From the NCBI RefSeq assembly GCF_000429445.1, contig NZ_AUBW01000023.1, positions 1 to 64,000 of the forward strand: DNA of 64,000 bases, read 5' to 3'. Positions 33,919 through 42,714 of the stretch are shown one piece after another. The notes beneath the pieces are model-generated. The model ran no database searches. It had not been told where the DNA came from and was given only the letters and a program-made list of their open reading frames with translations. The DNA comes from Algoriphagus terrigena DSM 22685. Lineage in GTDB: Bacteria > Bacteroidota > Bacteroidia > Cytophagales > Cyclobacteriaceae. The translations under genes and the position numbers were made by a program. The first letter of the stretch is position 1, and the number at the start of each line of letters is the position of its first letter.

Positions 33919-36900
33919 TTATACTTTTACCTTAGAATTGTTTAGTATCTCCCGCACCTCAGTCTTGCAACTGCCGCAGCCCAGGCCTGCCCCTGTTTGG
34001 GTGCAAAGGGCCGAAAAATCCGAACAGCCGCCGGCGATGGCTTCCTGGATGTTTCCTTCCCCAACCCGGCTGCAGCTACAGACCAGTTTGCCGATGACGG
34101 GACGGGTTTCTGACGAGCCCATGAGCAGGGATTTTCGTTTTTCGGAAAGCTCGATCTTGTTTTCGATCAGGCTTTTGAACTCCGCAAATTCACTCTTGTC
34201 GCCCATCAATACCGCTCCGATCAGCAGGTCGTCCTTGACGATGCATTTCTTGTAGTAGCGTCGGCTGAGATCGGTAAAGACGATTTCCTCAAAACCTTCC
34301 TCGTTTTCCGGGATGATAATGTCTCCGATGCTGCATAGCTCCAAGTCTTTGAATTTCAATATATTCATCAACACCGAGCCGGAATACGTGCTGCTGATGT
34401 CGCCCAGGATAAAGTTGGCGAGGATCGCGGCTTGCTCCTCGGCAGCGGAGGTGATTCCAAAGAGTTGGTTTTCGAATTCTGCGATCTCGCCGATGGCAAA
34501 GATGTTTGGATAGTTGGTCTGGAGGTGCTTGTTGACCTTGATTCCCCGGCTGCATATGATGCCGTTTTCTTTGGCGATCTTGATGTTTGGCTGGGTGCCG
34601 ATCGCGTAAACGATGGCATTGGCCTGGATGATCTTGCCGCTTTTCAGCGTGATGTTCAGGCTCTTCGAAGCCGGATCGTCAAAGACCGTACTGACCTCAT
34701 TGTCGAAATAGATGTGAATTCCCCGTTCCTGCACGTCCAGCGAAAGGAGATGGCTCGACACCAAGTCCAACTGGCGTTCCATCAGGCGCGATGCCCGCTG
34801 GATGATGGTCACTTTCACGTTCGTGTGCTGGAGCGCAGCCGCGAGTTCAAGCCCCAGCAACCCACCGCCGACGATGGCGACGTGCTGAGTTTCGGATGGT
34901 AGTTGCGTCGAGTCCAGATAGTTCTTGAACTTGTCAGCGTCACCCCGACTTCTCATCGTAAACCGTCCCGGCAGATCCAGTTGGGCATCTTTTGGGATAA
35001 AAGCCCGGCTTCCCGTCGCCAGGACCAATTTGTCGTAGGAGTGTTCGACGCCGTTGCTGTCGGTGACTTTTTGATTTTCCGGATCGATCTTTTCAATCGA
35101 GAGATTGGTCTGCAAGCTGATCTTGAGTTTCGAGAGTTCGGCTTCCTTGATCTTTTGCAGTTGCTCCCAAGTCAGCTCCTCAGTCACATACTCCGGTAGC
35201 AAAACCCGGTTGTAAAAGGGGTGTGGTTCCTTGGAAAAAACCTGAATAGTGTCCGTGGAGTTGTGCTCCCGATAGTTTTGGATAAAGCGAAACGCCGCAG
35301 CTCCAGCACCGACGACGATGATGTTTTCTTTCGGCTTCTGATATTTGGTCACGGAAACCGTCGTGTATTTGAAGTCTGGCTCTTTAGACTGCGGGTCTAC
35401 CCGGGTAAAAGTCAGGTTATTGGCCCGGTTGAGGTCATTTTCTAGTTGTTTTCCCCAGTGCATCGGCAGGAAAACCACCCCGTTTCGAATGTTTTTGGAC
35501 AGTTTCGCCCTTACCCGTACCACGCCGTTTTTGCTTTTTACTTCGACCACATCCCCTTCTTTGATCTTGTAGATGTACCCGTCCAGTTGGCTGATTTCCA
35601 GGACAGGATGCGAATAGTGGGTGCGGAGACGGGCCACTTTTCCGGTTTTGGTCATGGTGTGCCATTGATCCCGGATCCGGCCCGTGGTCAGGACGAATGG
35701 AAATTCGGCGCTGATTTTTTCAGAGGTATTCTGAATCTGAGCGGGGATGTTGAAGATGGCTTTTTGACTGGGGGTGTAGAATTTTTTGTCTGCGAAAAGC
35801 CGGGGTGTACCGGGATGCCGATATTCCGGCACAGGCCATTGGATGCTGCCTTCGTTCTTTAGCCGGTCGTAGTTGAGGAAAGAGATGTCAATGTTGGTGC
35901 CCTTGGTCATGGCGCAATATTCCTCGTAGATCTCTTCCGCGTTGGTAAAGTTGAAGCCCCGGAATCCCATCCTTTTTGCAAAATCACAAAGGATTTCCAC
36001 ATCCGGTCTGGCCTCACCGGGAGGATTGATCCCTTTGGCGAGGTAGGAGATGCGGCGCTCGGAGTTGGTCATGGTGCCTTCCTTTTCGAGCCAGCCCGCT
36101 GCCGGCAAGACCAAGTCGGCGTAAGCAACCGTGTCGGATCGGTGGGAAATATCCTGCACGACCACAAATTTTGCATTTGCAAAAGCCTTTTCGACATTCG
36201 CCAGATTGGGCAGACTGACCATCGGATTGGTGCAAATGACCCACACGGCTTTCATTTCGCCCGAAGCCAAGGCATCAAACATCTCCGTGGCGGTATAGCC
36301 GGGAGTGGGGGAGATCCCATCCACTCCCCAAAAATCAGCGACGTCCTGTCGATGTTGGGGATTTGCAAGGTCCTTGTGAACGGCCAACAGATTGGCCATG
36401 CCGCCGACTTCCCGTCCACCCATGGCGTTGGGCTGCCCGGTAAGCGAAAAGGGGCCGTTTCCGGGCTTGCCGATCTTGCCGGTCAAGAGGGAGAGATTGA
36501 TCAGCGAAAAGTTCTTGTCCGTGCCGATCGCACTTTGATTGAGGCCCATTGCCCACATGCTGATGAAACCCTTGGCGTTGCCGATGAGACCGGCCACTTC
36601 TTTGATTTCCTCGACCGTGATTCCGCACAGCTCCGCGGCGTCCTTGAGCGAGGTCTCCATCACCTGTTTGCGATAGGCTTGGTAGTTTTCTGTATGGTCT
36701 TTGACAAAGTTGTCGTCAGCAAATCCCATCTCGATCAGTCTTCGCCCGATGGCATTGTACAGGATGATGTCCGTGCCGGGGATGAGCTGCAGGTGGATGT
36801 CGCCGAAATTTGCCGAGTCAGTTTTCCTCGGGTCCACGACGATTACCTTGACGTTGGGGTTCTTTTCCTTGTGTTTTTCAAGTCTTCGAAAAAGGATCGG

Positions 36901-37443
36901 ATGGTTCCAGGCAGGATTTGCGCCAGCAATCAGAAATACGTCAGCAAGCTCGATGTCTTCGTAGGAAATGGGAACAGAGTCTTCGCCAAACGTCTTCTTG
37001 TAAGCCACCACCGCCGAACTCATGCAGAGCCTGGAGTTGGTGTCAATGTTGTTGGTGCCGAGAAATCCCTTGGTCAGTTTGTTGGCGATGTAGTATTCCT
37101 CGGTCAGGCATTGGCCGGAGATGTAGAAACCCACGCTGTTGGGGCCGTATTTGCGGATCAACGACTTGAAGACCGCCGCTGCCCGATCCAGCGCATCGTC
37201 CCAAGACACTCGCTCGCGAGGGTGTGAGCGACTCCAGCGCATCTCAGGATAGAGAATCCGATCCGAGGTGTCATTGACTACGTAGTGGAGATTCATCCCT
37301 TTGGAGCAGAGCATTCCGCCATTGACAGGATGCTCTTGATCGCCTTCCACGCTTACCTTGGCCTGCGCGTTTACTTCAGCGACTATTCCGCAGCCCACAC
37401 CACAATACGAACAGGTCGTTTTTATTTTTTTTTTGGAATTCAC
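33919..37443 (-). CDS. nasC: assimilatory nitrate reductase fused to NAD(P)H-flavin reductase
   Basis: A 1174-residue cytoplasmic enzyme reducing nitrate to nitrite. N-terminal 4Fe-4S motif C11-x2-C14-x3-C18...C46 (TTCSYCGVGCG ... MLCSKG), then the Mo-bis-MGD domain (e.g. GLNQSAIGTDKNFSLINLSL) and the molydopterin-binding domain to about 700. From about 704 an FAD/NAD(P)H oxidoreductase module follows (NIIVVGAGAAAFRF, HVAIVGGGLLGLELAAAL), like the N-terminal half of NirB, and about 1118-1170 is a BFD-like [2Fe-2S] domain (LVCSCSRVG ... GCGSC). A single polypeptide can thus draw electrons from NAD(P)H. No signal peptide. Confidence 0.92.
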   Translation of the reverse strand: MNSKKKIKTTCSYCGVGCGIVAEVNAQAKVSVEGDQEHPVNGGMLCSKGMNLHYVVNDTSDRILYPEMRWSRSHPRERVSWDDALDRAAAVFKSLIRKYGPNSVGFYISGQCLTEEYYIANKLTKGFLGTNNIDTNSRLCMSSAVVAYKKTFGEDSVPISYEDIELADVFLIAGANPAWNHPILFRRLEKHKEKNPNVKVIVVDPRKTDSANFGDIHLQLIPGTDIILYNAIGRRLIEMGFADDNFVKDHTENYQAYRKQVMETSLKDAAELCGITVEEIKEVAGLIGNAKGFISMWAMGLNQSAIGTDKNFSLINLSLLTGKIGKPGNGPFSLTGQPNAMGGREVGGMANLLAVHKDLANPQHRQDVADFWGVDGISPTPGYTATEMFDALASGEMKAVWVICTNPMVSLPNLANVEKAFANAKFVVVQDISHRSDTVAYADLVLPAAGWLEKEGTMTNSERRISYLAKGINPPGEARPDVEILCDFAKRMGFRGFNFTNAEEIYEEYCAMTKGTNIDISFLNYDRLKNEGSIQWPVPEYRHPGTPRLFADKKFYTPSQKAIFNIPAQIQNTSEKISAEFPFVLTTGRIRDQWHTMTKTGKVARLRTHYSHPVLEISQLDGYIYKIKEGDVVEVKSKNGVVRVRAKLSKNIRNGVVFLPMHWGKQLENDLNRANNLTFTRVDPQSKEPDFKYTTVSVTKYQKPKENIIVVGAGAAAFRFIQNYREHNSTDTIQVFSKEPHPFYNRVLLPEYVTEELTWEQLQKIKEAELSKLKISLQTNLSIEKIDPENQKVTDSNGVEHSYDKLVLATGSRAFIPKDAQLDLPGRFTMRSRGDADKFKNYLDSTQLPSETQHVAIVGGGLLGLELAAALQHTNVKVTIIQRASRLMERQLDLVSSHLLSLDVQERGIHIYFDNEVSTVFDDPASKSLNITLKSGKIIQANAIVYAIGTQPNIKIAKENGIICSRGIKVNKHLQTNYPNIFAIGEIAEFENQLFGITSAAEEQAAILANFILGDISSTYSGSVLMNILKFKDLELCSIGDIIIPENEEGFEEIVFTDLSRRYYKKCIVKDDLLIGAVLMGDKSEFAEFKSLIENKIELSEKRKSLLMGSSETRPVIGKLVCSCSRVGEGNIQEAIAGGCSDFSALCTQTGAGLGCGSCKTEVREILNNSKVKV

Positions 37444-37476
37444 AATTCAGAATTTGGCCCGACGGAAAATTAGAAA

Positions 37477-37514
37477 AGCACTCTCTCATTTAATAGGCCA
37501 AATGAGAAAGTGCT
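37477..37514 (-). terminator. terminator of narK
   Basis: AGCACT-C-TCTCATTT pairs with AAATGAGA-A-AGTGCT around loop AATAGGCC (37492-37499). On the minus strand it is followed by TTTTCTAATTTT. It lies 22 bases after the transporter stop and just before the nitrate reductase start, separating the two transcripts or attenuating read-through. Confidence 0.75.
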
Positions 37515-37536
37515 ATTGAGGGTTTAGTAAAGCAAT

Positions 37537-38961
37537 TTACTCTTCAATCTTGATTAATTCAGGAGAAAGTTGCTCCAATTCCTTCTTGGCAATCTTTTCA
37601 TCTTCGAGACTAAAGCGGATGACAAGCGTCGCTATACCGGTGCCGACAATCAGCAGCCCGATCTGCAGATAGCCGCTGGAAACCGCGGCGGCTTCGGCAG
37701 CGGTTTGGGCCGCCTTGAGCGCGTCTGCTCCGGAGAGTTCATTCCCCTGCAAAGTCAGCTTTGCCGCTTCACCTGATTTGTATTTCAAAAACAGCGCAGT
37801 GATAAAAGCACCGAAGTTGCCCCCTGCACCCACGATGCCGGAGATCGATCCGATGGCTTTCTTGTTGATAAAAGGCACCACAGAGAAGGTAGCACCTTCG
37901 GCCATCTGCACAGTCAAACTAAATCCGATCAGGAGAATAACGCCCAAGGTCAGGCTGGTGGCAGTGGAAAACAGCCCCAGCATCAGGCCTTCCGCCACGA
38001 TGATCGCTGCCAAGAACCAAACTCTCCCCTTCAAACCGCCCGTTTTACCATACTTGTCACCAAACCAGCCGCCGAGGGTCCTGGCGAAGATATTCATCAG
38101 TGCAAAGGAAAGGACGAGGTTTCCGGCAGTGATTCTGCTCAGTCCGAAGGTGTTTTGCAGGTAGTCGTCCATCGTGCCATACACGGTCAGCTCGATCCCG
38201 AAGCAGGCCGCATAGACAATGAACAACACCCAAACACGGTAGTCTTTTGCAGCTTCTAAGAAGCCCACGACGTCTTTTTTACCCTTTGGTATTTTCTCAC
38301 CCCGCGCGACTAGTTCGGAATAGTTTCCGGCAGGAGTGTCTTTGGTGAAGAAGTAGTAAAGTAGTCCAGTCAAGAAGCAGACGATGCCGATCAAGACCAT
38401 GGAATATCTCCAGGCGTCAGTCTCGGCTATGCCGAAAGCGATCACCAAAGCTGCGATTAGCGGCATGCCCAGCCGGTTGGCACCCCCGCCGAGATTGCCC
38501 CAGCCAGCAGAAGTAGCGTTGGCCGTACCTACCACATTCGACGCAAACATCAGCGAGGTGTGGACTTGGGTGATGACAAAAGATGCTCCGATGAAGCCTG
38601 TGAGCAGACGGCAGATGTAGAACTGCATCGGAGTAGTCACGAGTCCGCTCAATATCACCGGAATCGATCCCAAGATCAGCAGCCACGTGTAGCAGATCCT
38701 CGGTCCATACTTATCGCACAGTTTCCCGATCAGCAAGCGGGAAAAGATGGTTCCAGCCACGGCGAAAACCACCGCGTTCCATTTTTGGTCGGGAGTAAGT
38801 CCCAGATCCCTCACCACGTCCGGCATGAAAGGGATGATACCAAACCATGCAAAAAAACAAATGAAGAACGCGAAGGATGTGATCCAGAAAGTACGGATCG
38901 GCACACTTTTAAAATCTCCCAGATTTAAACGCGTTGCTTTGAGGTGAGCTTGATTCTTCAT
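37537..38961 (-). CDS. narK: NarK/NasA-type nitrate/nitrite transporter (MFS)
   Basis: A 474-residue 12-helix inner-membrane MFS transporter. The ATG at 38961 is preferred over an in-frame ATG at 39015 that would extend a non-conserved tail. The nitrate signature segment GWGNLGGGANRLGMPLI and the earlier FRLGPRICY-like DKYGPRICYTWL loop are diagnostic of the NNP family. The gene precedes nasC in transcription order and has a 26-bp perfect palindrome 125 bases upstream of its start. Supplies nitrate to the fused reductase. Confidence 0.93.
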   Translation of the reverse strand: MKNQAHLKATRLNLGDFKSVPIRTFWITSFAFFICFFAWFGIIPFMPDVVRDLGLTPDQKWNAVVFAVAGTIFSRLLIGKLCDKYGPRICYTWLLILGSIPVILSGLVTTPMQFYICRLLTGFIGASFVITQVHTSLMFASNVVGTANATSAGWGNLGGGANRLGMPLIAALVIAFGIAETDAWRYSMVLIGIVCFLTGLLYYFFTKDTPAGNYSELVARGEKIPKGKKDVVGFLEAAKDYRVWVLFIVYAACFGIELTVYGTMDDYLQNTFGLSRITAGNLVLSFALMNIFARTLGGWFGDKYGKTGGLKGRVWFLAAIIVAEGLMLGLFSTATSLTLGVILLIGFSLTVQMAEGATFSVVPFINKKAIGSISGIVGAGGNFGAFITALFLKYKSGEAAKLTLQGNELSGADALKAAQTAAEAAAVSSGYLQIGLLIVGTGIATLVIRFSLEDEKIAKKELEQLSPELIKIEE

Positions 38962-39085
38962 GTGATTGTCGTTTGTTTTTAGTGTCACATGGAATCTCGC
39001 ATGCTGGATAGTCATCCGGAGAGATGTCTAAGTCATGCTCGATTTCATATTACTTATTTCTATTTGAAATAAAAGTAAGTAATAA

Positions 39086-39111
39086 TACGTATTACTTGCA
39101 AGTAATACGTA
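39086..39111. promoter_or_regulatory. perfect 26-bp palindrome upstream of narK
   Basis: TACGTATTACTTG directly joined to its reverse complement CAAGTAATACGTA, with no spacer. It lies 125 bases upstream of the narK start and 20-50 bases from the terminator of the regulator operon. Flanks carry further TTACTT / AAGTAA elements. A strong candidate for binding by the NarL-like regulator encoded next to it. Confidence 0.65.
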
Positions 39112-39133
39112 ATAAATTTACGTACAAAAAATA

Positions 39134-39166
39134 AAAAACCCATCCAGTATTAGCTGAATGGGTTTT
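39134..39166 (-). terminator. terminator of the nirB-narL operon
   Basis: AAAACCCAT-C-CAG ... CTG-A-ATGGGTTTT stem with six-base loop; on the minus strand it ends in TTTTTTATTTTTT. It sits 30 bases after the regulator stop. Strong intrinsic terminator. Confidence 0.85.
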
Positions 39167-39193
39167 CTAGATTGAAGAGTACTTAGATTTTCT

Positions 39194-39856
39194 CTAGATC
39201 AGATTCAATTCCTTTGACTTTTGGGTCAGTTCGACCAGGTTTTTGACGTTCAGTTTCTTCATAAGGTTAAAGCGGTGGACCTCCGCGGTCCGTTTGCTGA
39301 TCTTCAGGGCTTCGGCAATGTCATTGTTGCCTTTGCCGTCCAGGATCAGTTCGAGGATCTGCTTTTCCCGATTGGTGAGGATGGAGATTTCTTCCGTGGA
39401 ACTCAAGGACTTGGAAGGACTCTTGGTTCGGCCATTGACGAAATTGTCGATGATGATCGTGGAGATATCTCCGGAAAAATACTTGCCGCCAGCGGCTATG
39501 GAGTGAAGCGCTTTCAGAAATTCTGCCTTAGAGCTCCCTTTGAGCAGGTATCCATCCGCTCCCGACTCAATGGATTCCACCACGTACTCTTCTGAGTCGT
39601 GCATGGACAGGACCAGTTTTTTGACATTAGGGAAGTCTCTCGTTAGATTTTTTACCACCTCGATGCCATTCATCTGGGGCATCCGGATGTCCACGATCAG
39701 CAGGTCCGGTTGATCGGCCGCGATGATTTTCAACGCTTCCTTGCCGTCAGATGCTTCCGCAATGACCTTAAATTCAGCTTCGTTTTCCAACAAAGACTTG
39801 ATTCCGTCACGGACGAGTTCATGATCGTCGGCCAGTACGATTCGGGTAGGGTTCAT
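39194..39856 (-). CDS. NarL-type response regulator
   Basis: A 220-residue receiver plus LuxR-type DNA-binding protein. The receiver has D10/D11 acidic residues, phosphoacceptor D56 (LLIVDIRMPQMNG), and Lys in YLLKGSS. Residues 155-215 form the four-helix HTH (LTNREKQILELILDGKGNNDIAEALKIS). The gene follows the NarX-like kinase with a 60-base gap in a nitrite-reductase operon, so it is likely the regulator of nitrate/nitrite assimilation. E. coli NarL uses TACYNMT-like half-sites; the island carries related TAC-containing inverted repeats. Confidence 0.93.
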   Translation of the reverse strand: MNPTRIVLADDHELVRDGIKSLLENEAEFKVIAEASDGKEALKIIAADQPDLLIVDIRMPQMNGIEVVKNLTRDFPNVKKLVLSMHDSEEYVVESIESGADGYLLKGSSKAEFLKALHSIAAGGKYFSGDISTIIIDNFVNGRTKSPSKSLSSTEEISILTNREKQILELILDGKGNNDIAEALKISKRTAEVHRFNLMKKLNVKNLVELTQKSKELNLI

Positions 39857-39915
39857 TGTCTCTAAAGTTAATACTTAGTAAAATAAGGAAATTTTACGTA
39901 ACCAATATAAGGAAA

Positions 39916-41724
39916 TTAGACCAGCGGAATATTCAAGGTGACCTTGGTGCCCTTTTGTGGAGAGGAATTGATAAAAAGCCTTCCGCTGATGTATTTGATC
40001 CGCTCCTGCATGAAGGTGAGCCCCATGCCGCCGTCCTTGTCCGGCTTTGGTTTAATCGTTTTCTTGTCAAAGCCCTTCCCGTTGTCATCAATGGTGATGC
40101 TCAGGATCTTTGAACTGTGCGAAACGGTCACCAAGATCAGTGTCGACTCGGCATACTTGATGGCGTTGTTGATCGCCTCCTGGGTGATACGATAGAGGTT
40201 GATCTCCACGAGAGAGTCCAGCCGCTGGTTGAAATCGGACTTGTTCATCAGGATGATCTCTTTTCCGGTCAGCTTGCCGAGTTCCTGTGTGAGTTCGGTC
40301 AGCGCTGGCACTAGGCCATAATCTTTCAGTTCGGGAGGAGTGAGGTTAAACGTCGCCGTCCGCACTCCTTTAATGATGTTTGCCGTCAATTCCTTCAGCT
40401 TTTCCAGCTTGGTCTCGGCCTTCTCTCCGTCTGACAAATCCACGCTTTCGAGCAGGTATTTCAGTCCGGTCAGCATCTGGCCGATTCCGTCGTGGATGTC
40501 TTTGGCAATCCTATTTTGCTCGTTTTCCTGATTTTCGATGATCTGTCGGCTGATGACGTTCTGTTGCTGCATCTTTTCCTCGAAGCTCTCCCGGGTCAGT
40601 TGCTGGACTTCAAGCTGGGCTTCCTTGCGCTTGGTGATGTCGAGGCAGATGATGATCAGCTCGGAGATTTCCCCTGCGTGAAAAGGGATCATGGAAAAGT
40701 CGAGCCACAGATCGTCTCCACCTGGTGTGGTGGCCTTGATCTCTCCTTGCCAGCCCGACTTTTTGTTTTCTGAAATGATTCGATCCAGTGTCAGCCGCTC
40801 GTTTTCAAGCGGGGAGAGGACGTCGGAGAATTTCGCATTTTGATTAAACTTCTGGAATTTGACCAGCTTCGCAAAACGGTCGCCGATGTGGGTGATATGT
40901 CCGTCTGGCGAGATTCTCGCAAAAAGCAGGATCTGGTCCATCGCTTGGCTCAGAGCCCGAAGTTCCCGGACGGACTTCTCTTTGGCTTGGCTGAGTAGAT
41001 CGGCGTCTTTCGCCATCTTGATGGCTTTTTTCTCCGCTTCCAACAACTCATGAATGCTTGCCTTCATGGCTTTGGCTGAAGGCCAGAAGATGATCAGAAA
41101 CTCGGCAAGCAAGACAAGTAGCGTAAAGAGAGTGATGATGAGCTCGAGTTGCTCGAGGCTTTCAACCTTTTGCTTTGCTTCGAAATCGTATTGATTGACG
41201 ATCTGTTCCATCTTAGACAGAAACTCGGCGCTATTGCTCACGACTTGGTCGGTGGCCTGCTGGAAGGCAACAGAGTCCGGTAGATTTGCTCTCGAAAGCT
41301 GGATTATTACGTCGGTATTGGCTATGATACTTTCAAAATTCGGCTCAATACCCTCAAACATTTTGGTCACTTCAGGACTGTTCCCCGGTTCGATTCCCAG
41401 CTTTTCATCTCCGAACTGGAGCGCGTTGTGGGCGATCTCCCAGGTAGTCTTCGTGGAAAAAAGCGTGTCTGTTATCGCCCGCCGCCTGGTTTCAGTCGGG
41501 TTCAGGGACAGTAGCAAGATTTCCTTGTTGAGTTTTTGACTGAGCATTCGTTGCCGACCGGCGACGTTGACCAGTCTGCTGTCGTCTTCCTGGTCGGCCA
41601 GGTATTGTCGGATTAGAATCTGGCTGGTGATCAGAGAGATGGCGATGGCGCCCAATGCGATGATGTAGAGCCGTCTGAGTCTGTCAAAGGTGACCTGATC
41701 GAGGGTGTTGGTATTCTCAGTCAT
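39916..41724 (-). CDS. NarX-like nitrate/nitrite sensor histidine kinase
   Basis: A 602-residue membrane sensor kinase: TM1 about 20-38, a periplasmic helical sensor domain containing VNVAGRQRMLSQKLNKEI (the P-box-like GRQRMLSQ motif of the PilJ/NarX-type sensor), TM2 about 203-222, a PAS-like segment with LDITKRKEAQ, then the HisKA_3 kinase with H411 in RIAKDIHDGIGQM and the HATPase domain (DDNGKGF, GGMGLTFMQERI). The start codon overlaps the DUF4202 gene stop by 8 bases, so it is translationally coupled in the nirBD operon. Likely partner of the NarL-like regulator. Confidence 0.92.
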   Translation of the reverse strand: MTENTNTLDQVTFDRLRRLYIIALGAIAISLITSQILIRQYLADQEDDSRLVNVAGRQRMLSQKLNKEILLLSLNPTETRRRAITDTLFSTKTTWEIAHNALQFGDEKLGIEPGNSPEVTKMFEGIEPNFESIIANTDVIIQLSRANLPDSVAFQQATDQVVSNSAEFLSKMEQIVNQYDFEAKQKVESLEQLELIITLFTLLVLLAEFLIIFWPSAKAMKASIHELLEAEKKAIKMAKDADLLSQAKEKSVRELRALSQAMDQILLFARISPDGHITHIGDRFAKLVKFQKFNQNAKFSDVLSPLENERLTLDRIISENKKSGWQGEIKATTPGGDDLWLDFSMIPFHAGEISELIIICLDITKRKEAQLEVQQLTRESFEEKMQQQNVISRQIIENQENEQNRIAKDIHDGIGQMLTGLKYLLESVDLSDGEKAETKLEKLKELTANIIKGVRTATFNLTPPELKDYGLVPALTELTQELGKLTGKEIILMNKSDFNQRLDSLVEINLYRITQEAINNAIKYAESTLILVTVSHSSKILSITIDDNGKGFDKKTIKPKPDKDGGMGLTFMQERIKYISGRLFINSSPQKGTKVTLNIPLV

Positions 41725-42307
41725 TGCTGTCGAAAAGTGCTTCCTGGATGATCCGGAGACTTTGGGAGGAGAAATTAATTTGAAGCGCTTCTTTTTGCGC
41801 TTTTTCGGACATCTTGGCCCAGGTCTTTTTCAGGATGTCTTTGATCTTTTCGAAGTCGTGCTTGGTGACAAAGTCCTCCAAGTAGTATTCCAGGAAAACC
41901 AAGCAAACGACGTCTTCCAAGATCTGGGTTTCGAAGTCCGTCTTCAGTTGTTTTTTGCGGATCAGAAATTTGACTTTGGCAATAAACGCCTCGTCGTATC
42001 CGGCTTCAGCCAGCAGCTGGCCGGCCAGTTCTGCGTGCATTTTTTTGAGCTCCTCCCTCCAAGTGAGGTAGCCGGTCCGATCCATCGGGTACTCGGATCG
42101 CTGGATCTTCCAGCGGGCGATATGCTGCGCGCGCGCGGCAATGAGTAGGTGTTCTGATGCGTCCGGGACGAACTCCCCCAGCTTTTTTGTCATTCGGTGT
42201 GAGTAGAGCAGCTCCTTGGGGAACGCTTTGCCTTTCCAGGTTTCTTTGGTGGGGTCTTCGGAATTGATTTGGTCTATCAGCTGGATGGCTGTTTCGGATC
42301 GGGTCAT
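41717..42307 (-). CDS. DUF4202-family protein
   Basis: A 196-residue cytoplasmic protein of the DUF4202 family, recognised by RAQHIARWKIQRSEYPMDRTGYLTWREEL and the KMHAELAGQLLAEAGYDE segment. Members are often found next to nitrite reductase genes; function is unknown. The histidine- and aspartate-rich helices are somewhat HD-like. The ATG at 42307 is used; a longer frame to 42376 overlaps nirD. Located between nirD and the sensor kinase in the operon. Confidence 0.85.
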   Translation of the reverse strand: MTRSETAIQLIDQINSEDPTKETWKGKAFPKELLYSHRMTKKLGEFVPDASEHLLIAARAQHIARWKIQRSEYPMDRTGYLTWREELKKMHAELAGQLLAEAGYDEAFIAKVKFLIRKKQLKTDFETQILEDVVCLVFLEYYLEDFVTKHDFEKIKDILKKTWAKMSEKAQKEALQINFSSQSLRIIQEALFDSND

Positions 42308-42317
42308 TGAAAAGGAA

Positions 42318-42695
42318 TTAGTCAGCAAATCCAATATATACAATTCCGTTCTCAATCTTGACTGGATAGGTGGCAATGCTGTATTCCTCGCCGTTCAGAT
42401 TAGAGCCATCCTCCAGCGAAAAGGTCTTTTTATGGATGGGGCAGGCGAGTTTTGGGATACCGGCAGCATCACCGCTCAGGCCTCTGGACAGCACCATCTC
42501 CATCTTGTGTGGACAAAGGTTTTGGCAGGCGTACCATTTGTTGGTTCGGGTAAAGTGATAGACCGCGATCTGTCTGGATTTGTGCTTGATACACGCTCCA
42601 GCATTCTCCGGAAAATCAGAGACGGAACCGACGCTGACCCAAGAAAGTACTTCGGTAGCTTGGACGGTTTGATAAAGGTTTACAAGTTCTTCCAT
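42318..42695 (-). CDS. nirD: nitrite reductase small subunit NirD
   Basis: A 125-residue Rieske-type [2Fe-2S]-fold protein. Ligand pattern C61-x-H63 (CPHKMEM) and C85-x2-H88 (CPIHKKTF) is complete, so this NirD may carry a cluster, unlike the cluster-free forms. It forms the assimilatory nitrite reductase with NirB and starts 19 bases after NirB ends. The next gene is DUF4202. Confidence 0.93.
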   Translation of the reverse strand: MEELVNLYQTVQATEVLSWVSVGSVSDFPENAGACIKHKSRQIAVYHFTRTNKWYACQNLCPHKMEMVLSRGLSGDAAGIPKLACPIHKKTFSLEDGSNLNGEEYSIATYPVKIENGIVYIGFAD

Positions 42696-42714
42696 GGTTT
42701 CTGTACGTTAGGGA

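Noticed and set aside
36142..37227. 361-residue antisense frame in the nitrate reductase gene
   Set aside because: Complement of a clearly coding, conserved gene; shadow frame. The same applies to long antisense frames at 55425-56594, 7281-8105 and 31263-32264.
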